Origin: Clostridia bacterium
GTDB taxonomy: Bacteria; Bacillota; Clostridia; Oscillospirales; CAG-272
Direction: 5' to 3'
Assembly (NCBI GenBank): GCA_017403155.1
Contig: JAFQOP010000014.1
Coordinates: 1 to 64,000 of the forward strand
DNA: 64,000 bases
Shown here: positions 31,518-41,313 of the stretch, one piece after another
Layout of the letters: each line of letters starts with the position of its first letter
Numbering within the stretch: the first letter of the stretch is position 1
Notes under the pieces: model-generated
Told to the model about the DNA's origin: nothing
Seen by the model: the letters and a program-made list of their open reading frames with translations, nothing else
Databases searched by the model: none
Program-made: the position numbers and the translations under genes

Positions 31518-33476
31518 ATGGAGGGCACGTTTAAGCTGAAAAGTGAATACAGTCCGACGGGCGACCAGCCCGAGGCTATCCGCGCGCTCACCGATGGTAT
31601 TCTCGCAGGCGAGCGGGCGCAGACCCTACTGGGTGTAACCGGCTCGGGCAAGACCTTTACTATGGCAAACGTTATAGCAAGGCTTAACCGACCGACCCTC
31701 GTCCTGGCACACAACAAAACGCTTGCCGCACAGCTGTGCACTGAGTTTCGTTCATTTTTTCCTGAAAATGCGGTAGAGTATTTTGTTTCATACTACGATT
31801 ATTATCAGCCCGAGGCATATATCCCGGGTAAGGATATGTATATTGAAAAGGACGCGATGATAAACGAAGAGATAGATATGCTCCGTCACAGCGCCACCAG
31901 CGCTCTTTTTGAGCGTAGGGACGTTATCATCGTAGCCTCCGTTTCATGCATCTATTCTCTCGGTGACCCGAGGGAGTACCAGGACCTGCTCGTTTCGGTC
32001 AGACCGGGGCAGCAGATGTCGCGTGAGGACTTGATAAGAGCTCTTGTTTCTATAAGCTATGAGCGAAACGATATGAATTTTATCCGTAATAAGTTCAGAG
32101 TGCGCGGAGACGTTGTTGAGGTCTTTCCCGCCTCAAGCACGGATAAGGCGCTCCGCATTGAATTTTTTGGAGATGAGGTCGACAGAGTGTCGCGCATCAA
32201 TCCCCTAACGGGAGAGGTGCTTGAGCATCTGTCCTACGTTGCCATCTTTCCCGCAACACACTATGCTGTTTCCGATGACAAGCGAGAGCTCGCACTGCAG
32301 GAAATAGAGCGCGAAATGCTGGAAAGGGTTAAATTCTTTGAGTCGCAGAATAAGCTGATAGAGGCACAGCGCATAAAGGAGAGAACGAGATATGACCTCG
32401 AGATGCTTCGCGAGGTTGGCTTCTGCTCGGGTGTCGAGAACTATTCCAGGGTTCTTGCAGGCAGACCCGAGGGATCTACTCCATACACACTCCTTGACTA
32501 TTTTCCCGACGACTTCATTATGTTTATTGATGAGTCTCACGTAACCCTGCCGCAGGTTCGCGGTATGAGCGGCGGTGACTTCGCCAGAAAGAAAAATCTG
32601 GTTGAGTACGGCTTCCGTCTGCCCTCCGCATTTGACAACCGTCCTCTCTTCTTTGAGGAGTTTGACGAGAAGATAAGGCAGGTAGTTTACGTCAGTGCAA
32701 CCCCCGGAGAGTATGAGCGCGGTGAGAGCTCGGGAGTGGTAGAGCAACTTATCCGTCCCACGGGTCTTATCGACCCCGAGGTAATAGTTCGCCCCGTAAA
32801 GGGACAGGTCGACGACCTCATAGGTGAGATAAGAGAAACCGTTGAGCGCGGAGAAAAGGTGCTCGTAACAACAATGACGACAAAGATGGCAGAGGACCTT
32901 ACGGAGTACCTCGCCACACACAACATAAAGGTCAAATATATTCACCATAGAATTGAGACGATTGAACGAATGGAGATAATTCGCGATTTGCGTCTCGGTG
33001 AATTCGACGTCCTGGTAGGCATAAACCTCTTGAGGGAGGGACTCGATATACCCGAGGTATCTCTTGTAGCTATACTCGATGCGGACAAGGAAGGATTCCT
33101 CCGTAGTGAGACCTCACTTATTCAGACCATAGGACGTGCGGCTAGAAACGTCAACGGCCATGTAATCATGTATGCCGATAAGATAACAGGCTCCATGCGT
33201 GCCGCAATCGACGAGACAAACCGTCGACGTGAAATTCAAAAGAAATACAACGAAGAGCACGGAATCACCCCCGAGAGCGTGCGCAAGAAGGTTGCCGACG
33301 TCATCGAAATAGGTAAGAAGGCAAAGCCTGAGGAGAAAAAGAAGATGACAAAGCTCGAGAGAGAGCGAATGATCGAAACCCTCACCGCCGAGATGAAGGA
33401 GGCAGCACGCACCCTCGAGTTTGAAAAGGCGGCATATCTGCGCGATAAGATTCGAGAGCTCAAAAATGTAAAGTAA
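31518..33476 (+). CDS. uvrB: UvrABC excinuclease subunit B
   Basis: 652 residues, normal length. It loads onto damaged DNA with UvrA and recruits UvrC. Helicase motifs seen are Walker [12 protein letters not shown] near residue 37, the beta-hairpin [15 protein letters not shown] near 92, DESHVTLPQ (Walker B) near 335, and motif [11 protein letters not shown] near 540. The C-terminal UVR domain (about 610-650, [24 protein letters not shown]) contacts UvrC. The AAAGGAG site lies before the ATG. uvrA follows by 9 nt. Confidence 0.98.
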   Translation: MEGTFKLKSEYSPTGDQPEAIRALTDGILAGERAQTLLGVTGSGKTFTMANVIARLNRPTLVLAHNKTLAAQLCTEFRSFFPENAVEYFVSYYDYYQPEAYIPGKDMYIEKDAMINEEIDMLRHSATSALFERRDVIIVASVSCIYSLGDPREYQDLLVSVRPGQQMSREDLIRALVSISYERNDMNFIRNKFRVRGDVVEVFPASSTDKALRIEFFGDEVDRVSRINPLTGEVLEHLSYVAIFPATHYAVSDDKRELALQEIEREMLERVKFFESQNKLIEAQRIKERTRYDLEMLREVGFCSGVENYSRVLAGRPEGSTPYTLLDYFPDDFIMFIDESHVTLPQVRGMSGGDFARKKNLVEYGFRLPSAFDNRPLFFEEFDEKIRQVVYVSATPGEYERGESSGVVEQLIRPTGLIDPEVIVRPVKGQVDDLIGEIRETVERGEKVLVTTMTTKMAEDLTEYLATHNIKVKYIHHRIETIERMEIIRDLRLGEFDVLVGINLLREGLDIPEVSLVAILDADKEGFLRSETSLIQTIGRAARNVNGHVIMYADKITGSMRAAIDETNRRREIQKKYNEEHGITPESVRKKVADVIEIGKKAKPEEKKKMTKLERERMIETLTAEMKEAARTLEFEKAAYLRDKIRELKNVK

Positions 33477-33485
33477 GGAAAAAAG

Positions 33486-36320
33486 ATGTCAAAAAAAATA
33501 GTAATCAAGGGAGCACGGGTCAATAACCTTAAAAACATCGACCTGGAAATCCCAAGAGATAAGCTCGTCGTGCTTACCGGCCTTTCTGGCAGCGGCAAGT
33601 CATCGCTTGCATTCGACACCCTCTATGCGGAGGGGCATCGCCGCTTTGTCGAGAGCCTTTCCTCTTATGCGAGGATATTCCTCGGCCAGATGGACAAGCC
33701 CGACGTAGACCTTATCGAGGGACTCTCTCCCTCCATATCGATAGACCAGAAAACAACCTCCAAGAATCCACGCTCAACAGTGGGAACCGTAACGGAAATA
33801 TACGACTATCTGCGTCTCCTTTACGCGCGCGTCGGTATTCCGCACTGTCCCGTTTGCGGCAAGGAGATACGTCAGCAATCCTTGGACCAGATTGTCGAGA
33901 GAATTCTGACACTCCCGGAGGGAACGAGGTTTATGGTTCTCTCTCCGGTTGTTAATGCGCAGAAGGGTATGCATGAGAAGGTATTTGCCGATGCAAAGAA
34001 GAACGGTTACGTCCGCGTTCGCGTTGACGGAAATATGTACGACCTTTCCGAGGAAATAAAGCTGGACAAAAACCTCAAGCATACGATTGATATAGTCGTT
34101 GACAGGCTGATAATGAAGGAGGGCGTGCGCCCAAGACTCTCTGACTCGGTAGAGAGCGCATTGAAGGCGTCTGACGGCAGGGTGAGCATTGTCACTGTTC
34201 TTGCCGACGGAGAAGGTGAAGCACTCGAGTTTTCACAAAAATATGCCTGCGAGGAGCATGGCATCAGCTTCCCTGAGCTTGAGCCGAGAATGTTCTCGTT
34301 CAATAATCCCATCGGTGCATGTCCCGCGTGCGCAGGAATAGGAAACATGCAGCAGGTGTCGGTAAAGAAGCTTATTCCGCATAAGCACCTTTCTCTGCGT
34401 GAGGGTGGCATTGCTGCCAATGGGTTCCGTACCATGACCGAGGACTCCTGGACGGGACCTCTCATTGCGGCAGTTGGCGAGGATTATGGCTTTACTCTCG
34501 ATACTCCCCTTAGAGATTTCTCGGAGGAGGCTATGCACGTGCTTATGTACGGAGCGCCGGATAAGAGATACCGCGTTACCCGTTATTTTGGCGGTCAGGG
34601 TAGGGAACAGGATGCAAGGTTCGACGGAATAGTTCATATTATCGAAAAACGAATGAAAATGGCGGGCGGCGACTACTACCAGGAATTCGTCGAGGAGGTT
34701 GATTGTCCAAAATGTCGGGGCAGACGTCTTTCCGATACTGTTCTTGGAGTAACCGTCGGAGGACTAAATATTGATGAAATTTGCCGCCTCTCCATAGATA
34801 AAATGCTCGCCTTCGTCGAAGGGCTGACCTTTGGTGAAAGCGAGGCTAAGATAGCAAAAGAGGTTCTCAAGGAGATAAAGGCAAGACTTAATTTCCTTGT
34901 CAGAGTCGGACTCGATTACCTCAATCTTGCCAGAACCGCAGGAACACTCTCGGGCGGTGAAGCACAGAGAATTCGTCTTGCCACACAGATAGGCTCGGCA
35001 CTTACGGGAGTATTGTATATTCTTGACGAGCCAAGTATAGGTCTGCACCAGCGAGATAACGGTAAGCTCATAAACACATTAAAAAACCTTCGCGATCTCG
35101 GCAACAGCGTTGTTGTTGTTGAGCACGATGAGGATACTATGCGTGCGGCGGACTTCATAGTCGATATAGGACCCGGCGCGGGTATACACGGAGGCGAGGT
35201 AGTTGCATCGGGCACACCGGAGGAGGTTGCTGCCTCGGAGAAGTCCATAACGGGAGCATATCTCTCGGGCAGGAGCTATATCGCTGTTCCCACAGAGCGT
35301 CGCCGCGGCAACGGACTTTTCCTTACCGTCAAGGGAGCAGAGGAGAACAACCTCAAGAAGGTAACGGTCGATTTTCCGCTTGGATGCTTCATAGCAGTTA
35401 CGGGTGTATCCGGCAGCGGAAAATCTTCTCTCGTAAATTCTGTACTGTACAGAACTCTTGCCAGAGATCTCAACCGAGCGATAACCTACCCGGGAAAGGT
35501 AGAGGAGATCGAAGGACTTGAGCATCTTGACAAGGTTATTGCTATCGACCAAAGCCCGATAGGCAGAACTCCGCGCTCGAATCCTGCAACCTATACGGGA
35601 CTTTTCACCGATATACGCAACCTTTTTGCTAAAACGAAGGATGCAAAGGCGAGAGGCTACGACGCAGGTCGCTTTTCCTTCAACATCCGCGGAGGCAGAT
35701 GTGAGGCGTGTGAGGGTGACGGAGTTAAGTGCATAGAGATGAACTTCCTTCCCGACGTCTACGTTAAGTGCGACGTATGTAAGGGAAAGAGATATAATCG
35801 CGATACCCTTGACGTAAGGTATAAGGGCAAGAGCATATATGATGTTCTGGAAATGTCGGTAGAGGAGGGAATATCCTTTTTTGACGGACTTCCTCAGCTC
35901 CAGCGGAAGCTGACAACCCTCTACGACGTGGGACTCGGATATATAAAAATCGGTCAGTCCTCGACAACCCTCTCGGGCGGAGAGGCACAGAGAGTGAAGC
36001 TTGCAACGGAGCTCTCAAAGCGCTCAACGGGTAAGACGATATATATTCTCGATGAGCCTACTACCGGTCTTCACAGTGAGGACGTCTCGAAGCTTATCGG
36101 CATTCTTCAGCGCCTGGCGGACGGAGGAAATACCGTTGTCGTTATAGAGCATAACCTCGACCTTATCAAGACCGCAGACTATATTATCGACCTCGGTCCC
36201 GAGGGCGGAGACGGTGGTGGCACCGTGGTTGCCACGGGTACACCCGAGGAGGTCGCAAGATGCGAAAAATCTTACACGGGTGCCTTCCTTCGCGAGAAAC
36301 TGGGAATGGAGGATGCCTGA
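33486..36320 (+). CDS. uvrA: UvrABC excinuclease subunit A
   Basis: 944 residues, normal length, with two ABC ATPase halves. Walker A motifs are [12 protein letters not shown] (about residue 31) and [12 protein letters not shown] (about 640); signature loops [17 protein letters not shown] and [15 protein letters not shown] follow in order. Zinc-binding cysteines are CPVCG near residue 120, CPAC near 280 and [27 protein letters not shown]-type sequence near 740. It scans DNA for bulky lesions as a dimer and delivers UvrB. The stop overlaps the next start by one base (TGATG). Confidence 0.98.
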   Translation: MSKKIVIKGARVNNLKNIDLEIPRDKLVVLTGLSGSGKSSLAFDTLYAEGHRRFVESLSSYARIFLGQMDKPDVDLIEGLSPSISIDQKTTSKNPRSTVGTVTEIYDYLRLLYARVGIPHCPVCGKEIRQQSLDQIVERILTLPEGTRFMVLSPVVNAQKGMHEKVFADAKKNGYVRVRVDGNMYDLSEEIKLDKNLKHTIDIVVDRLIMKEGVRPRLSDSVESALKASDGRVSIVTVLADGEGEALEFSQKYACEEHGISFPELEPRMFSFNNPIGACPACAGIGNMQQVSVKKLIPHKHLSLREGGIAANGFRTMTEDSWTGPLIAAVGEDYGFTLDTPLRDFSEEAMHVLMYGAPDKRYRVTRYFGGQGREQDARFDGIVHIIEKRMKMAGGDYYQEFVEEVDCPKCRGRRLSDTVLGVTVGGLNIDEICRLSIDKMLAFVEGLTFGESEAKIAKEVLKEIKARLNFLVRVGLDYLNLARTAGTLSGGEAQRIRLATQIGSALTGVLYILDEPSIGLHQRDNGKLINTLKNLRDLGNSVVVVEHDEDTMRAADFIVDIGPGAGIHGGEVVASGTPEEVAASEKSITGAYLSGRSYIAVPTERRRGNGLFLTVKGAEENNLKKVTVDFPLGCFIAVTGVSGSGKSSLVNSVLYRTLARDLNRAITYPGKVEEIEGLEHLDKVIAIDQSPIGRTPRSNPATYTGLFTDIRNLFAKTKDAKARGYDAGRFSFNIRGGRCEACEGDGVKCIEMNFLPDVYVKCDVCKGKRYNRDTLDVRYKGKSIYDVLEMSVEEGISFFDGLPQLQRKLTTLYDVGLGYIKIGQSSTTLSGGEAQRVKLATELSKRSTGKTIYILDEPTTGLHSEDVSKLIGILQRLADGGNTVVVIEHNLDLIKTADYIIDLGPEGGDGGGTVVATGTPEEVARCEKSYTGAFLREKLGMEDA

Positions 36321-36877
36321 TGCACTTTGGCGCGATAAAGAAATTCGATATTGCAAACGGTGAAGGAATACGCACGTCCCTCTTTGTAAGCGGATGCCGC
36401 AACCGTTGCCCCGGCTGCTTCCAGCCTGAAACGTGGGCATTTGATTACGGTCGCGTATTTGATGAGGCGGCAAAAACGGAAATTTTTGAGAGCTTTAGCA
36501 TTCCTTCGGTGCGCGGACTCAGCATACTTGGCGGTGAGCCTATGGAGCCCGAAAATCAGAGAGGACTCCTCCCTCTTCTCAGGGAGTTCAAGGAACGCTT
36601 TCCGGATAAAAACGTATGGCTTTATACAGGGAACACCTACGAGGAGCTTGTTGCCGAGGTAGGAACGAATCCAAAGGCTATCGATATAACGCGTGAGCTT
36701 CTTTCGCTTGTTGACATTCTTGTTGACGGCAGATTCGTTGAGGAGAAAAAGACACTCGGACTTCGCTTCAGGGGCTCCTCTAATCAGCGCATTATCGATT
36801 TAAATAAAACGAGAGAAACGGGTGAGATTGTAATCTGGTCGGGCTGTGACGGTGATCGGGTATACTCTCCCGTGTGA
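36320..36877 (+). CDS. nrdG: Anaerobic ribonucleotide reductase activating protein
   Basis: 185 residues from the ATG overlapping the uvrA stop (GGAGG upstream). The radical-SAM CX3CX2C motif is in SGCRNRCPGCFQPETW near residue 25, with the family's N-terminal IANGEGIRTSLFVSGC and LGGEPM (SAM-binding GGE). It generates the glycyl radical on NrdD by reducing S-adenosylmethionine. No nrdD gene is in the window, so its partner lies elsewhere. Placement between uvrA and dut groups it with DNA precursor and repair functions. Confidence 0.94.
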   Translation: MHFGAIKKFDIANGEGIRTSLFVSGCRNRCPGCFQPETWAFDYGRVFDEAAKTEIFESFSIPSVRGLSILGGEPMEPENQRGLLPLLREFKERFPDKNVWLYTGNTYEELVAEVGTNPKAIDITRELLSLVDILVDGRFVEEKKTLGLRFRGSSNQRIIDLNKTRETGEIVIWSGCDGDRVYSPV

Positions 36878-36884
36878 GGAAAAT

Positions 36885-37322
36885 ATGAATGTAAATATTA
36901 AAATACTCGACTCGCGTGCCACACCCATGACCTACGGCACGGAGTTTTCAGCGGGTGCGGATCTGTATAATCTGCAGGATACTCCCGTTGTTATCGAGCC
37001 GCATTCCACCGCCCTTATACATACGGGCATAGCAATGGAAATCCCCGTCGGCTACGTCGGGCTTATCTTTGCGCGCAGCGGCCTTGCCACAAAGCGCGGT
37101 CTCGCCCCTGCTAACAAGGTGGGCGTCATAGACGCAGATTACCGTGGAGAGATAATGGTTTCTCTCCACAACCACTCGGACGTTGTGGCTACCGTCGAGG
37201 GTGGCGAGAGGGTGGCGCAGATTGCCATCGTCCCATTCCTCAAGTGCGAGTTTACCCCGGTCGACGGGCTTTCCGACACAGCGCGCGGCGCGGGTGGCTT
37301 CGGCTCTACGGGAAGAAAGTAA
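36885..37322 (+). CDS. dut: Deoxyuridine 5'-triphosphate nucleotidohydrolase
   Basis: 145 residues from the ATG at 36885 (GAGGAAA upstream). All five trimeric dUTPase motifs are readable: SAGADLYN (I), ARSGLATKRG (II), GVIDADYRGEIMV (III, catalytic Asp and Tyr), RVAQIAIVP (IV) and GAGGFGSTGRK (V, the C-terminal arm). It hydrolyses dUTP to dUMP and pyrophosphate, keeping uracil out of DNA. It is the last intact gene of the operon; a broken glycosidase follows. Confidence 0.97.
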   Translation: MNVNIKILDSRATPMTYGTEFSAGADLYNLQDTPVVIEPHSTALIHTGIAMEIPVGYVGLIFARSGLATKRGLAPANKVGVIDADYRGEIMVSLHNHSDVVATVEGGERVAQIAIVPFLKCEFTPVDGLSDTARGAGGFGSTGRK

Positions 37323-37357
37323 TATACTGATTTGCAGAAAAAGAGGCGATATTCATT

Positions 37358-38050
37358 ATGCTTCGCAAGACGTATGATATTCGCTCGGAAAGTGCAATAA
37401 AAAATTGGGACGAGGGGCTTCCCCTCGGGAACGGCAGGCTTGGTACCCTTATATACGGTAGCGGTCCTTTGCGCCTTTCGGTCGACCGCACCGACCTCTG
37501 GGACAATCGTCCCCACCCCTTTACTAAGGAGGAGGGATTAAATTTTCCAAATCTCGTTCGCCTCGTGAGGTCGGGCAGTGATGAGGATTGGTGTGAATCT
37601 CAGCGTCTTTTTGAGTCTATATACTATCTTCCTTACCCCCACAAAGCTTACCGCAGGTCGCATTGAGCTTGATTTCGGTATTTGTACTGACCGCATTACC
37701 TCCCATCTCAGCTTCAAAGAGGCAGTTGCCGACGTTTTGGTCGAGGGGGCGAGCGGGGCAGGGGAGAGCTTTTCATGAGTGCTACCGCGTTCATCGGAGT
37801 CGCTCGCGTTTGGGGCGATTTTTCCCTCAGCCTGCGACCACCGCGCTATCTTTCGGGAAGTGCCGAGCTTCGGGATGGGACCCTTCGACGGGTGGTGCTT
37901 GAGGGTGGTGTAAACAAGACCATCCGTATAAAAAACACATTTCCAAAGACAACCCTCACTGTGCGCAACGGCTGCGCGGAATACACCGTTACGGCAGAGC
38001 CGGGCGAAGTCATTGAGATTGCTCACGAGGGTAAAACCGAAATTTTCTAA
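37358..38050 (+). pseudogene. Remnant of a GH95-type alpha-L-fucosidase
   Basis: Only about 230 codons of an enzyme family of ~700-800 remain, in two frames. The N-terminus (WDEGLPLGNGRLGTLIYG, DLWDNRPHPF) is typical GH95. At the C5 run 37636-37640 one extra base breaks the frame; the neighbouring frame continues sensibly as TKLTAGRIELDFG until a stop at 37776. The original frame then resumes from about 37780 with a C-terminal beta domain (FSLSLRPPRYLSGSAEL...PGEVIEIAHEG). The entire catalytic (alpha/alpha)6 barrel is missing. At least two lesions mean it is dead rather than missequenced. Confidence 0.8.
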
Positions 38051-38056
38051 ACAAAC

Positions 38057-38093
38057 AAAGAGGACCGTGGCACTGTGCCGTCGGTCCTCTTTT
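38057..38093. terminator. Bidirectional terminator after the GH95 relic
   Basis: An 11-bp stem (38057-38067 with 38082-38092, AAAGAGGACCG/CGGTCCTCTTT) with an inner TGGCA/TGCCG helix. It ends the long plus operon and the convergent rluA-type gene. Confidence 0.88.
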
Positions 38094-38097
38094 GATA

Positions 38098-39066
38098 TTA
38101 TTGCTTAAAGAAATCCTTGGTAAAATATATCTCGTCCTTCGGGATGGAAAATTCCTTTCCGTTAAGGTATTCCAGTGCTGTGGGCTCACCCTTGAAGGAA
38201 AAGCGTAGCTTATACGAATAAAGGGCTTGGTATTTATATCCCCTTGCTCGGTCGCTTTTGTTTATTCCGTACTTTCCGTCACCGACAAGTGGGTGACCGA
38301 TGTGCGCCATGTGCGCACGTATCTGGTGTGTTCTGCCTGTGAGAAGCTCGACCTCTATAAGCGCGCTGTCGCCGTTTTTCGCGATTACCCTATATCTTGT
38401 GATAATATTTTTTGCGCCTCGGGGAGGATTCCTGTCGTATACGCGAACAATATTGTTTTTCTCATCCTTGATAAGATAGCCGTACAGAGTGTCTTCTGCC
38501 TTCTTCGGTATTCCGTGTATTGCTGCAAGGTAGAACTTATCAATCTCTCTGAGCTTGATTTTTTCATTCATCACGCGCAGCGCCTCGGCGGTCTTTGCCG
38601 CGATAACTATGCCGCCCGTGTTGCGATCTATTCGGTTGCATAAAGCGGGGGTAAAGCTCTGCTCGTCGTCGGGTAAGTATTCGCCCTTTTGATATAAATA
38701 TGCGAGCACGTGGGTGATAAGCGTGTCGGTTGAGCCGTTTTCGTCCTCGTGTACGGAAACACCGGGGCGCTTGTTGAGCAGAAGGATGTTATCATCCTCG
38801 TAGATAACGGATAGCTTTGGGTTAATGCGCAGATATGACCCCTCATCCGTCCTTTTCTCAAAAAACTCCTCGGGCAAAAAGCATTGCACCGTATCCCCCT
38901 CTGCAAGGAGGGTATTGTTCTCGGCTCTTTTTCTGTTTACCTTTATTTTCTTCGTTCTGATAGCCTTGTACAGCAGCCCGGTCGGCAGACCGAGAGCCTT
39001 GGTAATAAACTTGTCAAGTCGTTGACCTGCATCGTTTTTCTTTATTATAAGTTCTCTCATAGACAT
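38098..39066 (-). CDS. RluA-family pseudouridine synthase
   Basis: 322 residues: an N-terminal S4 RNA-binding domain (about 12-75, DAGQRLDKFITKALGLP) and a pseudouridine synthase domain with the catalytic Asp in CNRIDRNTGGIVIAAK (HRLD-type motif, here NRID, about residue 145) and LLTGRTHQIRAHMAHIGHPLVGD. It isomerises uridines in rRNA or tRNA; it looks like the RluC type. A GGAG site is 18 nt before the ATG at 39066 with a small hairpin in between; an ATG two codons later is an alternative. Confidence 0.92.
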   Translation of the reverse strand: MSMRELIIKKNDAGQRLDKFITKALGLPTGLLYKAIRTKKIKVNRKRAENNTLLAEGDTVQCFLPEEFFEKRTDEGSYLRINPKLSVIYEDDNILLLNKRPGVSVHEDENGSTDTLITHVLAYLYQKGEYLPDDEQSFTPALCNRIDRNTGGIVIAAKTAEALRVMNEKIKLREIDKFYLAAIHGIPKKAEDTLYGYLIKDEKNNIVRVYDRNPPRGAKNIITRYRVIAKNGDSALIEVELLTGRTHQIRAHMAHIGHPLVGDGKYGINKSDRARGYKYQALYSYKLRFSFKGEPTALEYLNGKEFSIPKDEIYFTKDFFKQ

Positions 39067-39097
39067 TGCCGTAAAAATCGGCGTCTCCTTTTACATA

Positions 39098-39126
39098 ATT
39101 ATACATTTAAAGGGCGACTATTTCAA
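39098..39126 (-). promoter_or_regulatory. Sigma-A promoter of the RluA-family gene
   Basis: On the minus strand, TTGAAA (39126-39121), 17-nt spacer, TATAAT (39103-39098). The transcript would start only a few bases before the GGAG site at 39088-39085. Confidence 0.8.
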
Positions 39127-39187
39127 GTGCAAAATGTGTTTTTCTCCAAAAACGGGACGAAAATACAAAAAAATAGAGCATACTTAC

Positions 39188-39216
39188 TTGAAATTTACAC
39201 CTTTGTATGCTATACT
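39188..39216 (+). promoter_or_regulatory. Sigma-A promoter of the nucleotidyltransferase gene
   Basis: TTGAAA (39188-39193), 17-nt spacer, TATACT (39211-39216), 34 nt before the ATG at 39250, which has ACAGGAG upstream. Confidence 0.8.
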
Positions 39217-39249
39217 CAAGTCGTAAAATAAAATTACAGGAGATATGTT

Positions 39250-40161
39250 ATGAAAAATCCAGAGCTTGTTATAATGGCGGCAGGAATGGGCAGCCGCTAC
39301 GGAGGTCTCAAGCAGATTGACACTGTTGACGATCAGGGGCACATAATTATTGACTTCTCCATCTACGATGCGATGAAGGCCGGCTTCAAGGCGGTGACCT
39401 TCATAATCAAGAAGGAAATAGAGAAGGATTTTCGCGAGGTTATGGATAAGCACCTTGAGGGCAAGGATATCGAGGTTAAGTACGTTTTTCAGGAGATTGA
39501 TAAGCTCCCCGAGGGATATTCCGTTCCTGAAGGAAGACGCAAGCCCTGGGGCACAGCGCATGCAATTCTTTGCTGCCTTGGTACGGTAGATGCACCCTTT
39601 GCGGTAATCAATGCGGATGACTACTACGGAGCAAATGCGTTCTCCAAGATATATAACTTCCTCAAGAACACAAACGATGAGGGCAAGTATCACTACGCAA
39701 TGGTAGGATACAGAATCAAGAACACCGTAACAGAGCAGGGGACAGTATCCCGCGGTGTTTGTGCCTCCGGTGAGGACGGTATGCTTACCGAAATTGTTGA
39801 GAGAACGAAGATCGGAGTAAACGGTGATAAGATATACTTCACCGAGGATGGTGTTGACTACGACCTTGATCCCGATACTCTTGTTTCGATGAACCTCTGG
39901 GGCTTTACCCCCTCTTACATTCAGGAGTGCGCAAAGCGTTTCCCCGCATTCCTTGACGAGAATGTGCCGAAGAATCCCGAAAAGTGTGAGTTCTTCCTTC
40001 CTTCTGTTGTATCCGAGCTTATCGGCGAGGGCAAGGCTGACGTAAAGGTCCTTGACAACACCGATAAGTGGTACGGAGTTACCTACAAGGAGGATAAGGC
40101 TACCGTAATCGAGGCGTTCCGCGCCCTCAAGGCAGCAGGAGTATATCCCGAGAATTTCTGA
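39250..40161 (+). CDS. Sugar-1-phosphate nucleotidyltransferase
   Basis: 303 residues with the nucleotidyltransferase opening VIMAAGMGSRYGGLKQ (GxGxR loop, residues ~8-20), a PWGTAHAIL acceptor region near residue 99, VINADDYYG (metal-binding Asp, near 118) and GVTYKEDK near the end. It couples a nucleoside triphosphate to a sugar-1-phosphate, giving NDP-sugar and pyrophosphate. Proteins of this type in gut Clostridia often act with an N-acetylhexosamine kinase, but no such gene is near. It is monocistronic with its own promoter and terminator, so the sugar remains open. Confidence 0.85.
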   Translation: MKNPELVIMAAGMGSRYGGLKQIDTVDDQGHIIIDFSIYDAMKAGFKAVTFIIKKEIEKDFREVMDKHLEGKDIEVKYVFQEIDKLPEGYSVPEGRRKPWGTAHAILCCLGTVDAPFAVINADDYYGANAFSKIYNFLKNTNDEGKYHYAMVGYRIKNTVTEQGTVSRGVCASGEDGMLTEIVERTKIGVNGDKIYFTEDGVDYDLDPDTLVSMNLWGFTPSYIQECAKRFPAFLDENVPKNPEKCEFFLPSVVSELIGEGKADVKVLDNTDKWYGVTYKEDKATVIEAFRALKAAGVYPENF

Positions 40162-40195
40162 TTACGGGCATTAATCGGGCATTAAAGTAAATAGA

Positions 40196-40240
40196 GAACG
40201 GGTGTTTTTTTGCAAAAACATGAACGCCCGTTCTTTTTTT
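40196..40240 (+). terminator. Terminator after the nucleotidyltransferase
   Basis: Stem GAACGGG/CCCGTTC with an inner TGTTTTT/AAAAACA helix, then a run of seven T. Confidence 0.9.
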
Positions 40241-40250
40241 ATTACATTAC

Positions 40251-40279
40251 TTGACAAATCAAATGCGTAATGATATAAT
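40251..40279 (+). promoter_or_regulatory. Consensus sigma-A promoter of the zinc-ribbon membrane protein gene
   Basis: TTGACA (40251-40256), 17-nt spacer, TATAAT (40274-40279), immediately after the preceding terminator. Confidence 0.9.
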
Positions 40280-40309
40280 AATTATAACTAAAGATTTAAG
40301 GAGACAATT

Positions 40310-41236
40310 ATGATTTGTAAGAACTGTCTGCACGAGATTGCGGACGATGTACAATCTTGTCCTGACTGCGGTGCAGAGCTCACCTCCTCTTCCGAAAAGG
40401 AGATTGAGGCTACGCCTTCTGCCGACGCGGTAATAAACACCAGCGGAGCAAGAAAGCTGCCCTTTATTTTCACGTTTGTGGGAGTATGCCTTATTGCACT
40501 CGGCTATCTTGCATTTTGGGTTGCAAATCTGGCACTTGGAGGCGCGGGTGTTGCTAATTCGGCTATGATTACGTCTGTGTTCGGACGTGTGGCAACCTGC
40601 TTGGTACATAGTGTTATTCTTGCAGCGGCAATCGTTGCGATTGTTTATGCTGTTAAGATTTCCCTGAACAAGGGTAATCTTGCATTCTCTATTTACAGAT
40701 TTAATTTCCTTCCCAGGGTGCTGACGATATTTTCCGTTTTTGCTATGCTCGACGGATTTATCATTTTCTTCGTTGCTACCATTTCCAATTCAATAGTTGG
40801 CGAAAAGCTTACCTGGCTTAACAACTATTATGCTATTGCTGAGATAACCGAGAACATCGGTTATGCAGGACTTGAAATCAGAGAAGAAATCGAGCTGCTG
40901 AGTGATGGCTTCCTTGCTATCGCCAGTGCTGTGCTCTTTGGTCTTTCCTTCCTTGCTTTCTCGGCAGTATCTTTCTTCCTATTCGGTAAGATTAAGAACT
41001 ACTATATGATTCTTGCGAATACTGCAAACGGCGCGCAGTATGACAAGGATAACAAGCCTCCGATCATTCTTTCCTTTGTAATGGCGGCTCTTTACGTTGG
41101 CCTTGCTGTAATATCTCTTATAGCAGGTGTATGGGTTGATGCTATTATTCAGATCGGTATGTCTATCTTCCTTGGCGCGTGCGGTTGGATGTTCATTTCC
41201 GTTCATACCGACCTTCGTAAGACGAGCGTGGAATAA
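40310..41236 (+). CDS. Zinc-ribbon multi-pass membrane protein of unknown function
   Basis: 308 residues. The first 22 residues form a zinc ribbon (CKNC at residues 3-6, CPDC at 17-20). A polar linker follows, then about six membrane helices from residue 50 to 295. Between helices, around residues 165-200, a loop is rich in acidic residues. This plan of ribbon plus membrane domain is common in Clostridia, but I do not recognise the family. The strong promoter suggests good expression. It may be co-transcribed with the lipoprotein gene downstream through a terminator. Confidence 0.8.
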   Translation: MICKNCLHEIADDVQSCPDCGAELTSSSEKEIEATPSADAVINTSGARKLPFIFTFVGVCLIALGYLAFWVANLALGGAGVANSAMITSVFGRVATCLVHSVILAAAIVAIVYAVKISLNKGNLAFSIYRFNFLPRVLTIFSVFAMLDGFIIFFVATISNSIVGEKLTWLNNYYAIAEITENIGYAGLEIREEIELLSDGFLAIASAVLFGLSFLAFSAVSFFLFGKIKNYYMILANTANGAQYDKDNKPPIILSFVMAALYVGLAVISLIAGVWVDAIIQIGMSIFLGACGWMFISVHTDLRKTSVE

Positions 41237-41245
41237 TTTTGACTT

Positions 41246-41278
41246 AAAAAGCAACGGCACGCAGCCGTTGCTTTTTTT
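41246..41278 (+). terminator. Terminator after the zinc-ribbon membrane protein gene
   Basis: Stem GCAACGGC/GCCGTTGC (41251-41258 with 41264-41271), extended by A5/T5, then eight T. Confidence 0.9.
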
Positions 41279-41313
41279 TGTGAAATATAAATTAAACGGA
41301 GAATCGAGATATT

